Below, one piece after another: positions 15,601 through 23,022 of a stretch of 27,340 nt of DNA. The number at the start of each line of letters is the position of its first letter. Within the stretch, counting starts at the first letter, position 1. The DNA is from an uncultured Clostridia bacterium (GTDB lineage Bacteria > Bacillota > Clostridia > Christensenellales > Borkfalkiaceae): contig CALDOZ010000005.1 in the NCBI GenBank assembly GCA_937912025.1, positions 1 to 27,340 of the forward strand, written 5' to 3'. A program made the translations under genes and the position numbers. Below the pieces are notes generated by a model that saw only the letters and a program-made list of their open reading frames with translations, searched no databases and had not been told where the DNA came from.

Positions 15601-15891
15601 ATGATTAAACACGTTGTATGTTTTAAACTTAAAGATAATTCTGGCGATGCAGTTGAAAAAGCAACTAACGTACTTTACGGTATGGTTACGCAAATTCCGT
15701 CTATTTGGGGAATTGAAATTGGTCAAGACGAACTTCACAGCGAACGCTCGTACGATATAGTTTTACAAGTTGTTGTTGAATCAATGGAAAAACTTAAAGA
15801 GTATCAAGACCACCCTTACCACGTTAACGTTGTTAAAAAGTATATGAACGCGCATTGCTCTAACTCTATAACCGTTGATTATGAATGTTAA
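15601..15891 (+). CDS. Dabb-family (stress-responsive A/B barrel) protein
   Basis: This is a 96-residue protein. The opening MIKHVVCFKLKDN, the central SYDIVLQVVVESMEKLKEYQDHPYH and the closing KKYMNAHCSNSITVDYE follow the Dabb pattern: an Hxv-fk start, a beta strand with D/L-x-L, then YxxHPxH. Dabb proteins are small dimeric alpha/beta barrels of varied and often unknown function. A clean AAGGAG site is 5 bases before the ATG. It follows mnmG and the possible 60-residue ORF and is probably cotranscribed with them. Confidence 0.88.
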   Translation: MIKHVVCFKLKDNSGDAVEKATNVLYGMVTQIPSIWGIEIGQDELHSERSYDIVLQVVVESMEKLKEYQDHPYHVNVVKKYMNAHCSNSITVDYEC

Positions 15892-15914
15892 TATTTATAT
15901 AAGGAGATTTTATA

Positions 15915-16136
15915 ATGATTAGAAAAATCGGTAAAGTTACTTATGATACCAATGCTTCAAGCATTGTAAAGAAAAACACTTTTAGTTACTTTGGTGACCC
16001 TAATGGATACGAAGAAACTTTATACGTTACTGAAAAAGGCAACTACTTCCTTTACACTAACGGCGGTAATTCTTCGCCATACGTTAAAGAAAAAATCAAA
16101 CCACTTTCAAAAGAAAACGCAAAAAAATATATGTAA
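15915..16136 (+). CDS. Small conserved-type protein of unknown function (73 residues)
   Basis: The protein has no signal peptide, membrane segment or cysteine. Its layout reads YDT near the start, YEETLYVTEKGNYFLY in the middle, then a GG turn and a KPLSKENAKKYM end. I recall the same layout from small uncharacterised proteins common in Clostridia (YDTxTA, ETLYxTxxGxYFL, GG, PLTxxEAxxW). That similarity is from memory and unverified. A strong AAGGAG precedes the ATG. It is the last gene before the terminator at 16136, and the stop codon overlaps the terminator stem. Confidence 0.75.
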   Translation: MIRKIGKVTYDTNASSIVKKNTFSYFGDPNGYEETLYVTEKGNYFLYTNGGNSSPYVKEKIKPLSKENAKKYM

Positions 16137-16171
16137 AAAGTCCCTACTGCAATTTAGCAGTAGGGACTTTT
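16136..16171 (+). terminator. Strong intrinsic terminator of the dnaA-side operon
   Basis: AAAAGTCCCTACTGC (16136-16150) and GCAGTAGGGACTTTT (16157-16171) form a perfect 15-bp stem with a 6-base loop, followed by GTTTTG. It starts at the last base of the preceding stop codon. The A-run/T-run flanks mean it could also act on the opposite strand. Confidence 0.92.
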
Positions 16172-16187
16172 GTTTTGTCGGACAATT

Positions 16188-16265
16188 TTGTCATACAAAG
16201 TAACGCCTTTTTACTTATATTTTTATGGAAACATGTGCTTTTTTAGTTTAAAATTGTCATACAAA
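16188..16265. repeat. 12-bp direct repeat pair TTGTCATACAAA
   Basis: Identical copies lie at 16188-16199 and 16254-16265, 66 bases apart start to start, each preceded by an A/T run. Each contains the short inverted pair TTGT-CAT-ACAA. The first is also part of GACAATTTTGTC (16181-16192), a perfect palindrome. They could be protein-binding sites or traces of a past insertion. Confidence 0.6.
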
Positions 16266-16281
16266 TTAATCTAATTAGTGA

Positions 16282-16380
16282 TCGAAAAACTCTCCAAACT
16301 ACAAGCATAAAGACGGCACTATTCAATATGATAGAGTAAATGAAAAAAATAGAACGATTACACACATTACTAAAAATTAG
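16282..16380 (+). pseudogene. Remnant of a small coding sequence
   Basis: After a TGA at 16279 the frame stays open for 32 codons to a TAG at 16378. It reads, in part, NYKHKDGTIQYDRVNEK and then NRTITHITKN. The composition is protein-like: alternating charged and beta-forming residues. There is no start codon or ribosome binding site, so it looks like the C-terminal tail of a decayed gene. I do not recognise the family. It lies between two terminators and is probably not expressed. Confidence 0.4.
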
Positions 16381-16466
16381 AAAAACTTAAACACATAATT
16401 TACAAATATGACTATACAACTAAGGATACTTTGCATTTAAAGCTAATAAAACATATCTATTAATTT

Positions 16467-16500
16467 AAAACTCCGTTATGAAGCATCATAACGGAGTTTT
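16467..16500 (-). terminator. Strong intrinsic terminator of the TerB-like gene
   Basis: AAAACTCCGTTATGA (16467-16481) and TCATAACGGAGTTTT (16486-16500) form a perfect 15-bp stem with a 4-base loop. It starts 14 bases after the stop of the minus-strand gene. T-runs on both sides make it potentially bidirectional. Confidence 0.92.
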
Positions 16501-16514
16501 AATTTGTTTAGTTA

Positions 16515-16940
16515 TTATGCAAGAAGTTTATCGATAAACGCGCACTCATCGCGAGTTATAGTTTTATCAACCGCTGCAAGGCAAATACATAACGTTGCAA
16601 TATTAATTTTAGTATCGCGATTACATCTATCAATAATAGTATCAATTGCTTCAATCCATTTTGGACTTGTATATTCTTCAACAAGTGATTTAAGGTCTGA
16701 ATAAGAGAATGAAATTTTTAATACGTCAAGCATAAAATTATATTCAAGTTCGGTAAATTTACCGTCAACGGCGCAAGTAGTTGCAAAAATAGCAACGATA
16801 AGGTCGCTACAATCACCGCTTCTTGACATACTTTCTAATTCCGGCCAAATTCTGTTGTACATATTTCTACCAGTACTAACAAGTACTTGGTATGGCGAGT
16901 CAACAAACTCTTGTAAAAGTCTTCTGTATTCTGCGTTCAT
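16515..16940 (-). CDS. TerB-like all-helical protein
   Basis: This is a 141-residue cytosolic protein. It has two similar acidic helix-loop segments, AVDGKFTELEYNFM (about 57-70) and AVDKTITRDECAFI, as in the TerB (tellurite-resistance) fold where such segments bind metal. No other ter gene is nearby, so tellurite resistance should not be inferred; isolated TerB-like proteins are common and mostly uncharacterised. It has a very good AAGGAG ribosome binding site, its own strong promoter and its own terminator, so it is a monocistronic, probably well-expressed gene. Family confidence is moderate. Confidence 0.7.
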   Translation of the reverse strand: MNAEYRRLLQEFVDSPYQVLVSTGRNMYNRIWPELESMSRSGDCSDLIVAIFATTCAVDGKFTELEYNFMLDVLKISFSYSDLKSLVEEYTSPKWIEAIDTIIDRCNRDTKINIATLCICLAAVDKTITRDECAFIDKLLA

Positions 16941-16982
16941 AATTTTCTCCTTTTAGCCATAAGCTTATATATTTCTATATAT

Positions 16983-17010
16983 ATTTTACCACTAAATAAA
17001 ATTATGTCAA
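16983..17010 (-). promoter_or_regulatory. Strong promoter of the TerB-like gene
   Basis: On the minus strand a perfect TTGACA (17005-17010) lies 16 bases upstream of TAAAAT (16983-16988), and the -10 box is preceded by TGG, an extended -10 element. The predicted start is near 16976, a leader of about 36 bases. Confidence 0.8.
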
Positions 17011-17042
17011 CACCCTTTTTACAACAAAAAACCTTTAAAATT

Positions 17043-17801
17043 TTACTTTGAGTTTTTGTATTTTCTTTTTGGTACGTTTTCGTACGGAACGACTTTATGC
17101 GTTGGTAACTGTTTGGCTATACGCGTAATTTCGTTTTTTAAATACTCGCAAATTTGCCCGCGCTGAATATCTAAACTAATTTCAGGGTTGTATTTAATAG
17201 GTTTACCAAACGTAACCGTTTTTATTGTTGGCGCTATATACATAGGAGTAAACGATAAAATTACGTTATACCGCTTGTGATATAGTTTGGCTACGTCTAC
17301 GAAATTTTGCTGAAAATCATTAACAATTTCATTATATTTTTTATCGCATTCGGGAAAAACAATAACGTGATTACCTTCGTTTAATCTTAATACCGTTTGT
17401 TTAAAGGTATCTAAAATACGCGCGTCTTTATACACGCCGATAGAATACGCGTTTTTAAAAATAAACGAACACGGAGCAATTATATAAGAAAGTATTTTGT
17501 ATAGCCATCTTACGCATTTAGGCTTTTTCGACCAAAAATCTTTATACGCGTACTTAGGTATTTCTTTTGACGACATCATTTCACCTATGCACCACATATA
17601 TCTATCAACGGGAAAGGATAGTTGCGTTATTATAGGTCCGTTAGTTTTTGCGTGGTTAGACACTATAATTGAAGGCTCGTTTGGAATATTTTGAACGTCG
17701 TTAAATTTAGTTTTAGGATAAAACAATCTTACTATTAAAACTATTAGTTTAAATAGTAAAGACGTTTTTTTAGGTTTTGAGTTGTATTTTTTTATCGTCA
17801 T
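17043..17801 (-). CDS. Divergent PlsC-like (LPLAT) acyltransferase
   Basis: This is a 252-residue protein with a hydrophobic N-terminal segment (about 14-28). The family's first motif HX4D appears as NHAKTNG: His50 is present but position 55 is Gly instead of Asp. The FPEGTR motif appears as VFPECD (148-153). A KPIKY segment near the end matches the usual GKPI region. Normal family members acylate lysophosphatidate at the membrane. The changed motifs suggest a different acceptor, or a non-catalytic protein. It lies 43 bases downstream of the AEC transporter gene, with a hairpin between them. A TAGG site precedes the ATG. Confidence 0.72.
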   Translation of the reverse strand: MTIKKYNSKPKKTSLLFKLIVLIVRLFYPKTKFNDVQNIPNEPSIIVSNHAKTNGPIITQLSFPVDRYMWCIGEMMSSKEIPKYAYKDFWSKKPKCVRWLYKILSYIIAPCSFIFKNAYSIGVYKDARILDTFKQTVLRLNEGNHVIVFPECDKKYNEIVNDFQQNFVDVAKLYHKRYNVILSFTPMYIAPTIKTVTFGKPIKYNPEISLDIQRGQICEYLKNEITRIAKQLPTHKVVPYENVPKRKYKNSK

Positions 17802-17814
17802 ATTAAAAACCTAC

Positions 17815-17844
17815 GAAGTTAAAAACTTCGCAAGTTTTAACTTC
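17815..17844 (-). terminator. Intergenic hairpin after the AEC transporter gene
   Basis: GAAGTTAAAAACTT (17815-17828) and AAGTTTTAACTTC (17832-17844) pair with one bulged A around a 3-base loop. A shorter alternative stem CGAAGTT/AACTTCG overlaps it. It abuts the AEC stop codon and is followed by TAGGTTTTTAATATG, which contains the start of the next gene. It may attenuate rather than fully stop transcription. Confidence 0.5.
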
Positions 17845-18783
17845 TTATATTAATATATTAAGCAATGATGTAAGTAGCGGTAAAGTAATAAAGCATAGCA
17901 TTGTAGATAGCAATACGCTATTAGCAGCGCTTTCTTTATCTCCACCGTGAATTTCAGCAAGGTTATAAACAAACACCGCGCATGGTGACCCCGCTAAAAT
18001 TACCGCGCAATATTTAAACGCTACCGATACTGGTAAAAAGTATACGCAAATTAACGAAAATAATGGTAATAATACTAACTTTCCAATTAACACCATATAT
18101 GCCGTTTTGTTTAAAAATATCTTTTTAAAACTCATATTTGCTAAGCGAATACCTAAAATTATCATACATAACGGCGTTGACGCTTTTGCAAGAATATCTA
18201 TTGCATTAAATACAACTAACGGTATATTTGCGCCCGTATTTGAAATAAAAAACGGAAGTGCTAATACCAAACCAAAAATTGTTGGGTTTACAAACGCGGC
18301 TTTAAGTGAAACGTATTCTTTTTTCCCAGATAGCAAAAATACGCCTAAAGTAAACACTATCATATTCATAGAAACTATGAACATTGAAGAATATAACATT
18401 ACTTCCGGACTATTTGGAAGAATTGCTTTAACAAGTGGCAAACCAAAAAATCCTACGTTACCGCAAGTTGACGCTATAGTAAAAAATCTTACGTTGCCGT
18501 TTTCTTTATTTTTATACAAAGCAACGTATATAACGAGCATAAAAAGACATTGAATAAGCGTTGCTACAACAAAAAATAGCAACATATTCAAAACGTTATC
18601 AAGCGTACACTCTATTGCAAGCATTGAAGTAAAAATAAGACACGGCGAGCAAACGTAAACAAGTACCGACGATAACGTTGGTAAATGGTCAATGCTCGTC
18701 TTTTTCATTTTGCTTATAATAAACCCTGGCACAATGTAAGCAAGCATCATTAAAACGTTTATTAAAGTAATTTCAAAGCTCAT
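17845..18783 (-). CDS. AEC-family (auxin efflux carrier-like) membrane transporter
   Basis: This 312-residue, highly hydrophobic protein has about ten membrane helices in two halves, as in the AEC/BASS fold. Family features include the YIVPGFIISKMKK start, VYVCSPCLIFTSM (helix 2), the TCGNVGFFGLPLVKAIL crossover (about residues 109-125) and the later AGSPCAVFVYNLAEIHGGD. Bacterial AEC proteins move small organic acids such as malate or malonate. The substrate is not evident here. GGGG lies 8 bases before the ATG. It sits between rsuA and the acyltransferase, all on the minus strand. Confidence 0.9.
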   Translation of the reverse strand: MSFEITLINVLMMLAYIVPGFIISKMKKTSIDHLPTLSSVLVYVCSPCLIFTSMLAIECTLDNVLNMLLFFVVATLIQCLFMLVIYVALYKNKENGNVRFFTIASTCGNVGFFGLPLVKAILPNSPEVMLYSSMFIVSMNMIVFTLGVFLLSGKKEYVSLKAAFVNPTIFGLVLALPFFISNTGANIPLVVFNAIDILAKASTPLCMIILGIRLANMSFKKIFLNKTAYMVLIGKLVLLPLFSLICVYFLPVSVAFKYCAVILAGSPCAVFVYNLAEIHGGDKESAANSVLLSTMLCFITLPLLTSLLNILI

Positions 18784-18830
18784 ATATTATACCCCTTAAA
18801 TGTTAAAATTAAGTAAAAATAATGTAAAAC

Positions 18831-19532
18831 TTACTTGATAAATAATAATTTTTCTTGTAAGGTTAACAATCTGCATTCCCCTTCTTTTAAATTATCGTCA
18901 AGTAAAATTCCGGCAAACGCCACTCGTTTAAGGTAGGTTATTTTATTACCCGTATACCCAAACATTCTTTTAATTTCGTGATATTTGCCTTCTGTTAGCG
19001 TAATATGACCGCTAAACTCGTTATCAAGCGTAATTTTACAAGGCGCGGTAGTAAATCCGTCTTTTAAAGTGACCCCGTTTTCTAAAGCTTCAACGTCACT
19101 GCTTTTTATAGGCTCGGCAACGGTAAAGTAATAGACTTTTTCAGCGTGAGTTTTAGGCGCTAATCTACGGTGCGCCGACTGTCCGTCGTTAGTGATTATA
19201 ACAAGCCCAACGGTATCTTTATCAAGTCTACCGCACGGAAAAAGACCTTGTCGCATAAACTTAGCAGGCACTAAATCAATTACCGTTTTATCTCGCCCAT
19301 CGTTTGTAGCGGACACTACGCCTAAAGGTTTATTTAGCATTATATACACGAATTTTTCTAAATTTAATTTTTCGCCTTTATAACGAATATCGTCTACGTT
19401 AGCGTCGGCTTTTATAGAACAATCGTTAATAATTTCGCCGTTAAGCGTAATTTCTTTACGCTTTACGGCGATTTTGCATTCATTACGGGACATTACGCCC
19501 GCATTAGATAAAATTTTATCAATTCTTTCCAT
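18831..19532 (-). CDS. RsuA-family rRNA pseudouridine synthase
   Basis: This 233-residue protein has an N-terminal S4 RNA-binding domain (about 1-55, MERIDKILSNAGVMSRNECK). The catalytic domain carries the Asp104-containing GRLDKDTVGLVIITNDG, preceded by MLNKPLGVVSA and followed by EGKYHEIKRMFG. The family converts one uridine of rRNA to pseudouridine; RsuA acts on 16S and RluB/E/F on 23S. The length and motif set fit RsuA or RluB-like members, and the exact target site cannot be told. Its ATG shares a base with the recR stop (TAATG), so it is translationally coupled. Confidence 0.92.
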   Translation of the reverse strand: MERIDKILSNAGVMSRNECKIAVKRKEITLNGEIINDCSIKADANVDDIRYKGEKLNLEKFVYIMLNKPLGVVSATNDGRDKTVIDLVPAKFMRQGLFPCGRLDKDTVGLVIITNDGQSAHRRLAPKTHAEKVYYFTVAEPIKSSDVEALENGVTLKDGFTTAPCKITLDNEFSGHITLTEGKYHEIKRMFGYTGNKITYLKRVAFAGILLDDNLKEGECRLLTLQEKLLFIK

Positions 19533-20125
19533 TAAAGTTCCTTTCTATCAACAAACGCTCGCGATAACGTAACTTCGTCAGTATACTCAATATCGCTACC
19601 TATAGGTATGCCGTGAGCAAGACGAGTTACCTTTACGCCTAACGGCTTTATTAAACCCGATAAATACATAGCGGTAATTTCACCGTCGTAATCGGGGTTA
19701 GTTGCCATTATTACTTCTTTAACGTCGCCACTTGTTATTCTTTCAATTAAACTTGCTATTGCAATATCCTTAGGACCAACGTTTTCACTTGGTTTTAAAG
19801 TTCCGTGTAAAACGTGGTATACACCTTTATACTCGCTAATTTTTTCCATAGCGATAACGTCTTTAGGCTCTTTTACCACGCAAACGGTTTGGTGAGAGCG
19901 ATTTAAACAAATATCGCACACTTCACCGTCAGTATAATTACCGCAAACTTTGCAATAGTGAACTTTCTTTTTGCAATCAATTATAGTATTTGCAAAAACT
20001 TCCGCTTCTTCTTCACTCATATTTATAATTTCATAAGCGAAACGTTGCGCCGTTTTAGCGCCAACGCCGGGAAGTTTTGAAAATTCGTTAATAAGTTTAC
20101 CGATTGGCTCGATAAAAACTTTCAT
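19532..20125 (-). CDS. recR: Recombination mediator RecR
   Basis: RecR works with RecF and RecO in RecA loading at single-strand gaps. The 197 residues show the N-terminal helix-hairpin-helix (LPGVGAKTAQRFA, about 18-30), a four-cysteine zinc finger (Cys58, Cys61, Cys70, Cys73) and the Toprim domain starting VVKEPKDVIAME (84-95). It starts 2 bases after the ebfC stop and overlaps the next gene. The order dnaX-ebfC-recR is classical in Bacillota and supports all three calls. Confidence 0.97.
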   Translation of the reverse strand: MKVFIEPIGKLINEFSKLPGVGAKTAQRFAYEIINMSEEEAEVFANTIIDCKKKVHYCKVCGNYTDGEVCDICLNRSHQTVCVVKEPKDVIAMEKISEYKGVYHVLHGTLKPSENVGPKDIAIASLIERITSGDVKEVIMATNPDYDGEITAMYLSGLIKPLGVKVTRLAHGIPIGSDIEYTDEVTLSRAFVDRKEL

Positions 20126-20127
20126 TA

Positions 20128-20472
20128 TTAAAACATTCCCCCTGCGTTACCTAAAGGTCCCATTACTTCTTTGTAAAGTTCTTCCGCTTCGCTAAGAGCG
20201 TCGTTATAAGCAGCCATAATAAGGTCTTCAAGCATTTCAATATCGTCAACGTCTACAACCGACGGGTCTATCTTAATAGAGGATACGACCTTTTTACCAT
20301 TCATAGTAACGACTACTGCGCCACTTGCCGACGAACCTTCTACTTCTGTATCTTCAAGTTCTTCTTGCGCTTGCTCCATTTTTTCTTGCATTTTTTGCGC
20401 TTGTTTCATAAGTTGTTGCATTTGGTTTCCGCCACCGCCAAAACCACCGAAACCACCGTTAAATCTTGCCAT
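20128..20472 (-). CDS. ebfC: YbaB/EbfC nucleoid-associated protein
   Basis: This 114-residue dimeric DNA-binding protein starts with a Gly-rich segment (GGFGGFGGGG), then the helical MQQLMKQAQKMQEKMEQAQEEL. The core has VEGSSASGAVVVTMNGKK and the closing PLGNAGGMF typical of the family. It binds DNA as a clamp-like dimer and influences chromosome structure. It lies between dnaX and recR as in many Bacillota. A good AGGAG site precedes the ATG. Confidence 0.95.
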   Translation of the reverse strand: MARFNGGFGGFGGGGNQMQQLMKQAQKMQEKMEQAQEELEDTEVEGSSASGAVVVTMNGKKVVSSIKIDPSVVDVDDIEMLEDLIMAAYNDALSEAEELYKEVMGPLGNAGGMF

Positions 20473-20537
20473 ATTTTAATCTCCTATTAGAATAATTTTT
20501 ATTTTTAACCGACCTATTGGCTTATATTTAAGCAAAA

Positions 20538-22451
20538 TCAGTTTATTGTAACGTTTTCTTCACCAAAAAATTTATTGATAATATCAGTTACGTTTTCTTC
20601 AACTTTTTCACCGTTTTCATCGGCAACTATTTTAACTACAAAGTCGCCGAATTCTTTTATAACTTCAACAATAAATTTTAAGTTTTCTTCCTTTTTAAGT
20701 ACGTTTACTTGACTACCTTCGCCAGCGTAAATTATAAATTCATTACCCTTTATATCTGCCGACATTTCTTGACAAGCAACCCACAAAATAGTCTTTTCCG
20801 CCGAACGTATTTTTCTAACTACGCTACCCCAAACGCGTTTAGGATTTAAATTTGTTTGTGCATTAACGTTATTTTGAGAATTTACCGTAGTTACTTCGTT
20901 TATAGTAGGTTTAACTACGTTATTATCGTCAACGCCCGTAGTTATAGGTTTTTTATTTTCGATAGGTTTAACAACAGGTTTTTCTTCTACCATTACTTTT
21001 TTAACGGCTGGTTTTTTAGGAGTTACAATATCGTCAACACCTATAAACGCGCCACCCATATCGTCTTCGGGTGGAATATACTCGTCAAATCCTAAAAACT
21101 CGTCGTCCACAACTTTTTTAATTTGTGGTTTTTCATCAACTACTTTTTTAACCATAGATTGTTCGTTAACTTTCTTTTGAGTAGTTAAAAGTTCGCCCTT
21201 TAAATTTTCTAATTGTTTTTTCAAGTTTTCTATTTCTTTTTTAAGCGCGCTATCATCGTAACTTTCGCCCGTACCCTTTACAATCACTCCGCTTTCTTTA
21301 ATTTCACTAAGAGTGTTTTCCATTTTACTCATTCTAGATAGTAAAGCGTCTATATTATAGTCTGCTTGAGGCATTGACGCTTTTACGAGCGCTGTTTCAA
21401 ACACGGCGCGTGGCTGAGAAGAATATCTTATTGCGTTTTCAACGCCGGATATTATCTCTAAAACTCTAAGCATACCGTGATTATCGGTAAGTTTAGCCGT
21501 GTTTTTCATATTTTCATAAACGTCAAGCGGAACGTTTAACACGTTACCAGCGTCGGCGCAAGCCTTAATAACCATTAAATCGCGGACGTAATTGACTAAA
21601 TCTTTACACGTTAAACCAATGCTTTTACCAAGCGAAGATAGTTCGTCGGTAATTTTTAAAACGCCTTCAACGTCGCCTAAAAATATAGCCTTGGTAAGAG
21701 CATCTGTTTTTGCGTTATCGGTAGCGCCAAGAACGTTTAAAACGTCGTTATAAGTAAGTTCGCCGTCGCCAACCGACACGCAAAGGTCGGCAATAGACAA
21801 CGCGTCGCGCACGCTACCTTCACCCGCTTTTGCAATGGCGGTTACCGCTTCGTTTGTATATTTTTTACCTATTTCGTCGTAAATTTCACTAATAAGACCT
21901 GCAATTTTTTGAGTGCTAACAAGTCTAAAATCAAAACGCATACATCTTGAAAGTATTGTTGCAGGAAGTTTATGCGGTTCAGTCGTTGCAAGAATAAATA
22001 CCGCGTGCTTAGGCGGTTCTTCAAGCGTTTTAAGTAAGGCGTTAAAAGCCTCCGTTGTGAGCATGTGTACTTCGTCTATTATATAAACTTTATACTTAAC
22101 ACCAACGGGAGGAAATTGCACGTTTTCGCGTATCGCTCTAACGTTTTCTACTTTGTTGTTCGATGCCGCGTCCATTTCAATTACGTTGAGATTTGCAGGG
22201 TTACTTAGATTTTCACACGCTGGACATTTACCGCAAGGCGAACCGTCTTTACTATTATGACAGTTTACCGCTTTTGCAAAAATTTTAGCAAGCGTAGTTT
22301 TACCAGTACCCCTTACACCGCAAAAAAGATAGGCGTGGCCTATTTTGTCGTTTTTTATTTGATTGGTAAGCGTTTTAACTATACCTTCTTGACCGATAAC
22401 TTTATCAAAAGAATCAGGTCTAAAACGCCTATATAATGCAAGATACGACAT
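20538..22451 (-). CDS. dnaX: DNA polymerase III subunits gamma and tau
   Basis: DnaX is the clamp-loader ATPase. The 637 residues start MSYLALYRRFRPDSFDKVIGQ. They contain Walker A GVRGTGKT (45-52), a zinc module (Cys64, Cys73, Cys76, Cys79), the IIDEVHML Walker B and sensor TTEPHKLP. The middle is the collar domain. A Lys/Val/Pro-rich linker from about 440 contains repeated KKVV(D/E)EKP-like units, and the C-terminal domain (about 540-637) is tau-specific. I placed the start at ATG 22451, one base after the sigH stop, with GGAG 6 bases upstream. A TTG at 22463 would add four residues but would put that GGAG inside the gene. Confidence 0.96.
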   Translation of the reverse strand: MSYLALYRRFRPDSFDKVIGQEGIVKTLTNQIKNDKIGHAYLFCGVRGTGKTTLAKIFAKAVNCHNSKDGSPCGKCPACENLSNPANLNVIEMDAASNNKVENVRAIRENVQFPPVGVKYKVYIIDEVHMLTTEAFNALLKTLEEPPKHAVFILATTEPHKLPATILSRCMRFDFRLVSTQKIAGLISEIYDEIGKKYTNEAVTAIAKAGEGSVRDALSIADLCVSVGDGELTYNDVLNVLGATDNAKTDALTKAIFLGDVEGVLKITDELSSLGKSIGLTCKDLVNYVRDLMVIKACADAGNVLNVPLDVYENMKNTAKLTDNHGMLRVLEIISGVENAIRYSSQPRAVFETALVKASMPQADYNIDALLSRMSKMENTLSEIKESGVIVKGTGESYDDSALKKEIENLKKQLENLKGELLTTQKKVNEQSMVKKVVDEKPQIKKVVDDEFLGFDEYIPPEDDMGGAFIGVDDIVTPKKPAVKKVMVEEKPVVKPIENKKPITTGVDDNNVVKPTINEVTTVNSQNNVNAQTNLNPKRVWGSVVRKIRSAEKTILWVACQEMSADIKGNEFIIYAGEGSQVNVLKKEENLKFIVEVIKEFGDFVVKIVADENGEKVEENVTDIINKFFGEENVTIN

Positions 22452-22452
22452 A

Positions 22453-23022
22453 TTATTCTCCAATACAATTTTTTATTTTTTTACGCGCCCTTGATAAAGC
22501 CCCGTCTATAGATTTTACCGTTTTGCCCGTTTTTAATGCAATATCGTTATAACTTAATCCGTCTAAAAATAGTTCAAGTACTAAAATTTCTAATTTTGAT
22601 AACGAACTGTATATTTTAAAACGCAATTCTTTAATTTTTTCTTTATTTATAACTTCGTCTTCAGGCGTAACTGAAAATAACGAAAGCCCACTTAGTATAT
22701 GCTCGTCGTCTAAAGAATCGCTAATATTAAGCGGTTTGTTTTTTTGAGAAGAAAACTTTTTTACGGCGGAATATAAACTATTTTTTATGCAAACGGTTGC
22801 GTAAGTTTTAAACGAACTTTTATCTTCGCTGTAAGTATTACAAGCCTTCATTAACCCTATCATTCCTTCTTGCATAAGGTCGTCGTCATCAGCGCCTAAA
22901 AGATATAAATTACGGGTAAAAAACTTAACCGTTCCTTTAAAGCGCGAATAAATTTCGTTAAAGGCTTCAATATCGCCGTTTTTGTACTCTTTCACAAGAG
23001 TTTCATCACTTTTATTTAGCAT
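22453..23022 (-). CDS. sigH: Sigma-70 family sigma factor, SigH (Spo0H) type
   Basis: SigH directs transcription at the onset of sporulation. The 189 residues show region 2 with LGADDDDLMQEGMIGLMKA (43-61) and region 4 with a helix-turn-helix in LSYNDIALKTGKTVKSIDGA (156-175). The wording LGAD-x-x-DLxQEGMIGL and VKSIDxALxRxxKK is characteristic of SigH. It follows mrnC and rlmB, the same order as in B. subtilis (which also has rae1/yacP between). I chose ATG 23022, which overlaps rlmB by 11 bases. An upstream ATG at 23100 would add 26 residues that are only an antiphase reading of rlmB. Confidence 0.92.
   Translation of the reverse strand: MLNKSDETLVKEYKNGDIEAFNEIYSRFKGTVKFFTRNLYLLGADDDDLMQEGMIGLMKACNTYSEDKSSFKTYATVCIKNSLYSAVKKFSSQKNKPLNISDSLDDEHILSGLSLFSVTPEDEVINKEKIKELRFKIYSSLSKLEILVLELFLDGLSYNDIALKTGKTVKSIDGALSRARKKIKNCIGE

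Larger units (their letters stand above)
16172..16466. other. Gene-poor stretch between two facing terminators
   Basis: These 295 bases are AT-rich and hold no ORF with a start codon and ribosome binding site on either strand. I see only a 12-bp direct repeat and a 32-codon open stretch that looks like a gene remnant (both listed separately). No tRNA, no clear promoter and no DnaA-box cluster are visible. Confidence 0.6.

Noticed and set aside
16515..16940. Tellurite resistance locus
   Set aside because: Only a single TerB-like protein is present; none of terA, terC, terD, terE or terZ is nearby.
20538..22451. Programmed frameshift in dnaX to make gamma
   Set aside because: Several AAAAAAG runs occur on the coding strand, but those I checked are in the phase AAA-AAA-G, not the A-AAA-AAG phase needed for -1 slippage, and no strong following stem was evident.
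22449..22463. TTG start for dnaX at 22463
   Set aside because: The GGAG ribosome site overlaps the codons that would follow this TTG, and protein family homology begins at the ATG at 22451.
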